NCBI GenBank assembly: GCA_016802295.1
Contig: JAESIW010000200.1
Location: 929,309 to 993,308, forward strand
From: Brachionus rotundiformis
Taxonomy: Eukaryota > Rotifera > Eurotatoria > Ploima > Brachionidae
Length of the DNA: 64,000 bases
Direction of reading: 5' to 3'
The translations under genes and the position numbers were made by a program. Each line of letters opens with the position of its first letter. Position 1 is the first letter of the stretch. The notes beneath the pieces were generated by a model. It saw only the letters and a list, made by a program, of their open reading frames with translations, was not told the DNA's origin and did no database searches. This document shows, piece by piece, positions 56,454 to 64,000 of this stretch.

Positions 56454-57639
56454 ATTTTTAAATTTAAAAGAGAATAAAAAATACCTAACAGGCGTTAGTT
56501 TTTAAATAATTTTAAAATTTATGGATTTTTCGTTTAAGATGAGAAAAAATTGATTAAGATTTAATAAACTAAATTGTTTTTTCAAAAAAATTCTTAAGAG
56601 AGAGGATAATATTTATAATCTATATTTAGTAATTAATTTTGTAGATAAAGTGATTTTGTCTATCTACTAAAATAAAGCCTCTATTTCGAAACATTTTTGT
56701 CTAAAGCTTTCTGAATTTCTTCATAAACCACATTGTTGTCATTAAAATTAAAATTTTGTTTAATCAACAAAATTTAAAATTAAATTAAATTTATATTAAT
56801 TTTAATCTAAAAATATTATGAAAAAAAATTCAAAGCAATATTCAAATTCAACACATTCTTACTGCAATGGAAACTTGGAAACTCCTGGAAACTCTAAGAT
56901 ATTTACCTTATACAATAATAAACAAGTCATTTTGATAATGAAAATTTTCCAATTGATTGTTCAATCCTTGGCTCTTTCATAACATTCAATTTAAAAATAT
57001 CATTATTTATTTTTAAATACATCATTTAACCTGAACTTGCCTGTCTCATCATATTTTTACCCTAAAGCTAATTTTAGTTATTCATTTTGGTGTTAATATT
57101 TAGACTCAATTTTAACTTGGTAAAATATCCAATTATTTTTTTAAGTTTAAATAATTAGTTGCCTTCATTTTTTTAATAGATGATATTCAATATTTACATT
57201 GCCAGATTAATGCCAGTCGTTGGTACTTTTGAAATATAAAATTCCAATGTATCCTTAACTATTGATAATTTTTTATACAAATAGTAAATATTAATTTAAT
57301 ATTGCTCATACTTAAATAAAACAAGCTCAATTTCTATAGAGTTATTTCCATCGTAAACATTGTAAAATACGATTTTATTACCACAAGAATCAGTAACAGC
57401 AAAGACAGTCAATAATTTCAAGGTTCAAATTGATAGAGAAATATTCAAATTCATAAAACTATAATGGTCCTATGGGCTAAGCGCAAAACTTGTGTTTTTC
57501 AAATAAAATAAAAAAAAGACAGTTTCAATGTCTACTTAAATTATTTGATATCCCTTCCTAAATTCCTCATCATCTCAAATGCCTATCTTTTGATATGGCT
57601 AGGATTCTTACACCAGTACAAGCATTTTAATCTTTTTAT
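56454..57639. other. Intergenic, AT-rich
   Basis: Nothing recognised in nearly 1.2 kb. Confidence 0.4.
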
Positions 57640-58130
57640 GATAATTTAGAGTACAATGTGATCCTGCAGGAGGGTAACTCAGAATACTTTGAAATTAAGA
57701 AAGGGATTCGTCAGGGATGCATTCTTTCTGGATTGCTTTTCTTGACCCTCGTAGCAAAGTCAATGAGGAGAACCTCTGAAGGACAGAGAAGTCCAAATGC
57801 AACACTTGATATGTTGGTCTAGACATAAACACCGGAAAAACAGAAGTTATTTGCATAAACAAGAAACCCAATGGACCAATTTCTGTTGTAACTCAAATCT
57901 CAAATGAATGGATTGCTTTACATATCTGGGAAGCGTGATTAGCAAAAATGTTGGCCCCGAAGAGGAAATTCGAAACAGATTAATGAAGGCCAGAACTGCT
58001 TTATTTAAATTATTAATTAATTAATTTAGTGGAAATCGTCATCACTTCGCCTGAGAACTAAATTACATCTTTATAGTAGTCTTGTCAAATCTGTATTGCT
58101 ATATGGTCGATGTAAATGATCCTGTTTCGT
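57640..58130 (+). pseudogene. RTE-like LINE fragment
   Basis: SEYFEIKKGIRQGCILSGLL (RT GxRQGCxLSP block), NTGKTEVICINKK, CFTYLGSVISKNVGPEEEIR and LYSSLVKSVLLYG occur in order over shifting frames, with a deletion that removes the FADD motif. Same kind of element as at 39.2-40.3 kb. It abuts the left edge of duplication copy 2. Confidence 0.7.
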
Positions 58131-58276
58131 AAAAATCAGTTGGCTTGCAGAAATGGAATTAGTAAAGCTGCCGCTTCATTGAACAAAATCCTATAGAATT
58201 TAAACCTAAAAATGATTTTTTAACATTTTATTTTATTTAACAAATTAAGTTTCTATATTAAATTTCTATTTTAAAT

Positions 58277-58293
58277 CGACTGATCATCAGTCG
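58277..58293. repeat. Palindrome at the duplication breakpoint
   Basis: CGACTGATCATCAGTCG is a 7-base stem with a 3-base loop, located where homology to copy 1 begins. Confidence 0.6.
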
Positions 58294-59663
58294 ATCATAC
58301 TATTTGAATTAGTTGAATTATTAAGGCTAAATAAACCAAATAGTCTAGAGTTTTGTAAATAAGTACCGATTCTATCTCTGGTTCTTTGTAAGATCACTAA
58401 GCTGCCACTGAACCAAGAGAGCAGCTGATTTTGGTCATTTTTAAGTGAAGTCGACTCAAGTTTTATCTTTATGCAAAAAAATATTGCCAAAATCACAAAC
58501 AAAACCAGAAATATATAAAAAGAAAACAAGGCTAGAGTTTTGTAAGCATGCTGATGATTGACTGGATTTTCCATCATTTTTGTGGTTTTGCCAACTGGTC
58601 TACATGTTCTCTTGAGTGCATCGCCTTCAAAACCCTTTGCACATTCATCACAATGCTTTCCAGATGTATTGTATAAACAACTATGACAATAACCATTCGA
58701 GTTGCACTTGCGCAACTCTGAGTTGTTGATCATCCTAAATGAGTCAAAATATGAATTGTTATTACAATTGCATTTAGCACATTGTCCTAAATCATTTTTG
58801 TAGTAGTCAAAACCCTCATTTTGGCACTGGTCACACATCGGACCAGTATATGGTGCTTTGCACTTTTCACATTTTATTTTCTCAGGCTCAAAATTTTCTC
58901 TTTTTTCAGCTGAACAAATTCCATTTGACCGCGACAAGTCACATGGACAAGGCAGGCACAAAACTGGCTTGCTGTATCTTGGTACTTTGTAACAATGTGG
59001 TTTGCATTGAGTGCAGCCAGATTTTTCCACATAGCATGAGAGTATACTTGATAGATTGGTGTTTAGAGTACTCGAGTTGCCACAGGTTATAGACCCGATC
59101 AATTTTGGATCGAACAATGTTTTAAATTTAAATGTAAAAGTTTTAATATTTGATTGGGAACTGATGTTTTGGTCAGGTAAAAGTGACAAGCTCAAATGAG
59201 CTCTAGTGCGGTTTGTTTTGAACAGAATTATATAAGATCGATTAGGCTCTAGGTCATCTATATGAAATACATGAACATCCGTGTAGTTTTTTTTTCTTAT
59301 ATAGTTTTTCTGCCATTCGTTGTAGTATTCTCCATTAGGATCCATATTTTGATCAGGCTCAAAGTTATCATTTTTTTCAATTTTTTCCTCCTTCTCAATC
59401 AAGCTAATCGGATTAGTTTGCAAAAATAGGTGAGTTTTGATGGTCAAATCTCCCAAAATTGAGTCATGAGATGTTAAGGAATAGCTTAGGTCATAGTTAA
59501 AAGTTGTCTTCTTGTCATCCACTATCTCGAAGTATGCTTTGTTCCAGTCAACATTAACAATTCGTAAGGAATAGTTGGTCAAGTCACCATTTTGTGCATT
59601 AAAATGTTTATAATTAAGTGAAATTAAAATTAAACTAAACAACTGTTTTAATAAAATATTCAT
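58287..59663 (-). CDS. MEGF9-like membrane protein, copy 2, cytoplasmic tail truncated
   Basis: 458 aa from ATG 59663. It is collinear with copy 1 from signal peptide through laminin-EGF repeats and the membrane helix, with about 17 amino-acid differences in the 455 shared residues (for example I/A, M/K and W/L changes in the cysteine-rich part; all cysteines are kept). After NSNS the frame runs into MID and a stop, because a 28-base stretch present in copy 1 is missing at the duplication edge; the last 54 residues of the tail, including the acidic segment and SLTVKT, are lost. It could still make a membrane protein with a shortened tail. Whether it is expressed cannot be told. Confidence 0.7.
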   Translation of the reverse strand: MNILLKQLFSLILISLNYKHFNAQNGDLTNYSLRIVNVDWNKAYFEIVDDKKTTFNYDLSYSLTSHDSILGDLTIKTHLFLQTNPISLIEKEEKIEKNDNFEPDQNMDPNGEYYNEWQKNYIRKKNYTDVHVFHIDDLEPNRSYIILFKTNRTRAHLSLSLLPDQNISSQSNIKTFTFKFKTLFDPKLIGSITCGNSSTLNTNLSSILSCYVEKSGCTQCKPHCYKVPRYSKPVLCLPCPCDLSRSNGICSAEKRENFEPEKIKCEKCKAPYTGPMCDQCQNEGFDYYKNDLGQCAKCNCNNNSYFDSFRMINNSELRKCNSNGYCHSCLYNTSGKHCDECAKGFEGDALKRTCRPVGKTTKMMENPVNHQHAYKTLALFSFYIFLVLFVILAIFFCIKIKLESTSLKNDQNQLLSWFSGSLVILQRTRDRIGTYLQNSRLFGLFSLNNSTNSNSMID

Positions 59664-62600
59664 TTTCTAAAAATAATTTAATTTAAATTATTTATATTAA
59701 TTTTTCGAAAAGTCCAAATTAATCTTTAAATATTGTAGACAAAAATCAATCATTAAAAAATAGAAAAGCTTTAAAAAAAAATTTTTCTATTTTTGGTCTT
59801 AGACATCCAAAGCTTCCTCTATAAAATTATTATTCATCATTTACAAGTTAATATGCCATTTTTGCCAGCTATTTTATAATTAAAAATGCTGATTTATACT
59901 AAAATTCTCTCAATTTATACTCTTATTTCATATCGAAATTTAAATTTTTGTTTTATGAAAAAAAAAATCTTGAAAATTAATTTCATTAGCCGCCTTCTCA
60001 AATTGAATAAATAATAAATCTTTCTATTTATTCTAATTATTTTAAATAGATATTTTCTCCGAAATATCGAATTTATATAATTTCTGAAGATGATAAATGC
60101 TCTGGATAAGTGGTTAATTGAAAAATAAAAAAATACATTAAACAAGTCACAAAGAATTAATGCAAAATACCTAGAACAGACGCTAATGAGAGATTAAGCG
60201 ATTTTCTAATTGTTTTTGAAATTTTCCAAAAGAAAGTTAATTGGTTTTTTTAAGTAAAATATCAAATGAAAATATTCCATTCTAAATTTCAAACTCGGTT
60301 GATAAAATATTTAAAAAAACAATTTCGCCAAGTTTTGCATTTTAACCAGAATTCGAATTTTCTGGAAGCTTCTCTCATTTAAAATCTCACATATTAAAAA
60401 AATTAAACCTATACCTGCAAGTCATTACATCAATTAATTATTAGAGAAAAAAATCTAAAATTAGAAATACAATTTTTATATATAACCTAATAATAAATGA
60501 AAGAGAATGATTTTAATTGATTTTTATGCAGATCAGAAGGAAATATTCCTAATTAACTCTATTTGATTTGAAATTTAACATCCATTATCAATTTTGTTAT
60601 TAAAATTTTTTTGTTTAATCTACATCATAATGAACTAGCTAGAGAAAAATAATTTCATACACAAAACACTCTTATCAATGCTTTCTAATAGTTCATTTAA
60701 AAATTACTGATTTTATGTTTTATTAATAATTGTGACAGATTTTGTTAGATCAATATTTATTTTTTCAAAAATTTATTAAGAAAAGTATGAAAAAAGTCTG
60801 TCAATTTTAAGTGACCATTTAATTTACTTGATTAAAATATAATTAAAATTTTCTTATTAAACTTTTAATTGATTTCATGTGTTTTATGAGACCAAAATCA
60901 TGTTTTTTTATCATCTTGCTTAATAGATTTTGAAAATGAATGCACTGATTAAATTTTTAATCAATTTTATGGCTTGATTAAGACCCAATTTTAATTTTGA
61001 TCCCAAATTTAATTATTTTCAATTTAAACTTCATTACTAATGGAAATCTTAATCGCATCAATAAGCTTAATTCCAATAAATTAAAAGCAAGATTTTAGAT
61101 TTTCGATTAGTATCAACGCTACCTTTTTAAAAACATATTAAGGTTTCTAATCTATTGTTTTTTTAATCAAATCGAATGAGAATATCTTTAAATTCCATCA
61201 AAGAATAATTTTAATTCCTTTGTCGAAGCATATTTTTATTCTTATATTAAGTTCAAAAAATTATTTCTATACCTCACACAAATGGTTTACATGATCAGTT
61301 GTAATTTTAATTCCGGTATTCGCATGTAGCTACATGTGATTAGAGTAATTAAAAAAAAACATCATAGTCCTTAGTTGAAAACAAATTTTATTATCTTATA
61401 ATAAATTAGTATAAACGCAGCTTTGTTTATTTGGTGTTTCTTTAGATAAAATTAATTTACTTTTAATTTAAAATAAATAATCCAAAAATTTATTTTATCT
61501 AAAAATCTTAAATCAATAATTATTTTCCACTTTAACTATCTGAGATATAAAGAGCTAGTATTATTGTCTAAATATTTATTGAAACTGATCCATATCATAT
61601 TTTAATGACTTGAATTTTCTAGTTTAATATTAAATATTTTATGAATAAAACCGTGAAACTGGAGATAGAAATTGGAAAATTTCTTAAACAAATATTAAAC
61701 AAACTTTTAAAAAATATAATAATTTATTCGACTTGAATGGATAAAAAATTTAAATATTTAAAAAAAATTTTGATTGAAAAAATTAATTGATGCAGACAAA
61801 ATTTTTATTATTCCTTATAATAATGAAGCCTAATTGTAGCTAATAGCTGGGACATTTGTAAAAATTTGAATTTTTCTGCAAAATATACAAAAATAATGAA
61901 AAAAAAACAAAAAATGGTAGCTTAATTCACCGTCAAGTCTAGAAATATCGATTTTTATAGCTGTATAAATTTATCTTCAGAATAAAACCTGGAATAAAAT
62001 ATGCTGCCATTAAATGAAAAAAAATTTTTTTCTGAGTTTTTTGTGACTGATACCAAACGCTACAAAAAATGCGATTAATCTTCATTAATTTTGTCTAAAC
62101 AGGTTTTTGGCCAAATTAACTTGGCGCCAACAATTGATCGACATGCAAATACATTAGCTTTTAGTAACTAATGGAAATTTTATTGAATTTCGAGATTGCT
62201 GCAACAATAATGAAGAAAAGGATGCCTAAATTATAATTTCCTTTATTATCGATCGATTTCAAATTATTGAGAATTGAACATAATTTAAGCTTGTTTCCTT
62301 TTTTATTATTTTTTTTGTAAATAAATCAAATTTATTGATTGACTTTTTTGAAATATTTTATTTTGAATATTTTAATCATTAATAGTTAATTGACGCTCAA
62401 AGACTTGCCAATTGACAAATAAATAGAGCGGTTAGCTTAATAATTTTCTTGTATGAGGATGGTTCAAGAAGTATTTAATGAACTAAAATTTTGCTTAATA
62501 TATAGTCCATAATTGTCTTAAATAAATAAAAAATAAATATTATAATTCATACTTTATTAAAATAGTTGATTTTTATTAAGAATTTAATATATATAGAATT

Positions 62601-62728
62601 ACTAATCAAAATTCTTTTTCGAGTTTAACTCAACTTTTTAATAAAAAGTGATGTTTTACGGACTTTTTAAAAATTTTCCAAATGACCAAAAATTCTTTGT
62701 CCTAAAATGGTTTAACATATTTATTTTA
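59664..62728. other. Upstream flank of MEGF9-like copy 2, duplicated
   Basis: Non-coding counterpart of 45764-48825. Confidence 0.5.
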
Positions 62729-63481
62729 GGGTCTAGTGGTTTATGAGAACGTTTGTTCACTTATTAGGTGAACAATTCCTGTTCTCAGGTTTGGAGAACA
62801 ATCTGGTCACCTAATATTTTGTTCACCAAAATGTGAATTGAAATAATTATTAAAAAAAAAGTTTTGGTGACCAGACCGTACATTTGGTGAACAATTTTGA
62901 AATTAAGTGAACTATCATAGACTTATGTGAACAATTCACTAAGAAAAAAGATTTTATTTTCGAATTCGATTTAAAAAAAATATATTTAAAACCCTTAAAA
63001 ATGGTCCCATATCTTGGTTGTATTTACGACAAGTATTGTTTTGACAAGTTCTTGACGGAAATACTAGTCCTCTGTAACTTATTTTTAAGAAAAGTTTATA
63101 TTCTTCGGAATCATTAACTAGCATTTTTATTTAGAATAAAATTTTTTTGACAGATTTAAGATTAGTATTTATTTAAAATTTCAAATCCATTTTAGGAATT
63201 AAATTTATAAATTGTGTAAGTACAAAATAAAATATCAAGAATTAAATTACTGAAATAGTCTTAACAAATAATTTTGATACTAATATAAATATAGTTTAAC
63301 TGAAATAAATTTACTTTAGGTGAACGAGTTATAATTTATGTGAACAAAATATATTTTAGGAGAACATTTAAGTTCACATATTGGTGAACAAAATATTAGG
63401 TGACCAGATTGTTCTCCGAACCTGAGAACAGGAATTGTTCACCTAATAAGTGAACAAACGTTCTCATAAACCACTAGACCC
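62729..63481. mobile_element. 753-bp foldback element with 99-bp TIRs (in duplication copy 2)
   Basis: Same element, same TTA flanks and same length as at 48826-49578; it was present before the segmental duplication. Confidence 0.8.
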
Positions 63482-63738
63482 TTACTTTATTATTTTTATT
63501 ATTTTATAATTTTGCAAACTACTTTTTCTCTTTATATACTTGCTAATTATCTTTTTATCTAAAATCAATAAAACAATTTAAAAAATATTCTTTGTTTTTA
63601 TTTTTTATTATTAATAATAATTTTTATTTTTTGTCTTAGTTTTGTTTTTATTGCTAATTATATCCTAAATTTTTTCTTCTTTTTCATTGCCTTAAGACTT
63701 AAAATAATTCTTTATTAAAATTTTTATTTATCCATTTA

Positions 63739-64000
63739 CCGTAAACTCGCGGAAACAACCCCGGGGTTTAAAAGCGTAAATTCGATTTTATTCCTGGCAT
63801 TAAACATGTGTTTTGAATTTTTTTCGAAAATAGTTTTAAGGCCGGACTAAAACTGAAATTTTAATTTTAATGTCTCATTTATTGCGCAAAAATAATTTTT
63901 TTTACAAAAAAAATTAATTTAAATTTTTATTCGAAAATATTACATTTTGGATTTAATGCGTGCATTAAAAGTGAAAATTCGATTTAAAAAAAAATTAAAA
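63739..64000. mobile_element. Left part of the TA-flanked inverted-repeat element, copy 2
   Basis: Matches 49836-50100 from the CCGTAAACTCGCGG terminus; cut off by the window end. It has small differences (for example an added AATTTT near 63862) from copy 1. Confidence 0.7.

Larger units (their letters stand above)
58299..64000 (+). repeat. Segmental duplication, copy 2 (continues past the window)
   Basis: Direct repeat of 44399-50100. Divergence is uneven: the gene and its immediate 5' flank (to about 59910) differ at a few percent, 59917-61440 shows only two differences from copy 1, and the rest about half a percent. Confidence 0.92.

Noticed and set aside
1..64000. CRISPR arrays, bacterial operons, phage genes
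   Set aside because: No regularly spaced identical short repeats, no Shine-Dalgarno-led gene clusters; genes have GT-AG introns and animal domain content.

Overview
The window looks like nuclear DNA of a small, very AT-rich animal genome. Introns are short (about 25-70 bases, GT-AG), genes are compact, and many protein families are animal-specific: atypical PKC, the KICSTOR subunit KICS2, an aminergic GPCR and a MEGF9-like laminin-EGF membrane protein. The mixture is compatible with a monogonont rotifer such as Brachionus, but that assignment is inference from composition and gene style. No bacterial operons, CRISPR arrays, rRNA or convincing tRNA genes were seen.

Layout. 0.6-1.0 kb: last exon of an atypical PKC. 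2.0-3.6 kb: a six-exon KICS2 gene, about 442 aa, whose splice phases all fit. 3.8-6.7 kb: a gag-only remnant of an LTR retrotransposon and non-LTR (LINE) debris. 7.2-16.0 kb: two FAD-dependent polyamine-oxidase-like genes, head to head, separated by a 597-bp foldback element, a GC-rich hairpin element, a GC-rich 5'-truncated LINE and a small secreted Ser/Glu-rich protein gene. 16.6-17.6 kb: a MULE-like non-autonomous transposon. 18.2-19.8 kb: a secreted alpha/beta hydrolase. 22-25 kb: foldback repeat, LINE tail and a dead Tc1/mariner copy. 25-32.8 kb: a gene-poor AT-rich stretch. 32.8-34.0 kb: a dopamine D2-like receptor in one exon. 36.5-38.1 kb: an unusual fusion of a degenerate RmlC-like cupin to a dTDP/UDP-glucose 4,6-dehydratase. 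38.2-43.5 kb: LINE remnants, including one with the inverted 5' end typical of twin priming, a coiled-coil ORF, a 290-bp MITE with 9-bp TSDs and a MULE transposase. 44.2-50.1 kb and 58.3-64.0 kb: a direct segmental duplication carrying a MEGF9-like gene, a 753-bp foldback element and a TA-flanked inverted-repeat element. Between the copies are more LINE debris, a complete 925-bp non-autonomous MULE with 30-bp perfect TIRs and 8-bp TSDs, and a 766-aa orphan seven-pass receptor.

The host genes do not form an obvious pathway. The strongest themes are (i) local duplication: the paired oxidases and the 5.7-kb segmental duplication with very uneven divergence; (ii) non-autonomous DNA transposons that have lost the catalytic core but keep a recognisable C-terminal transposase exon (SWIM zinc finger twice, AT-hook-like once); and (iii) the RmlC-RmlB fusion. 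Exon joins were made by eye from splice sites and reading frame; no homology search was run.
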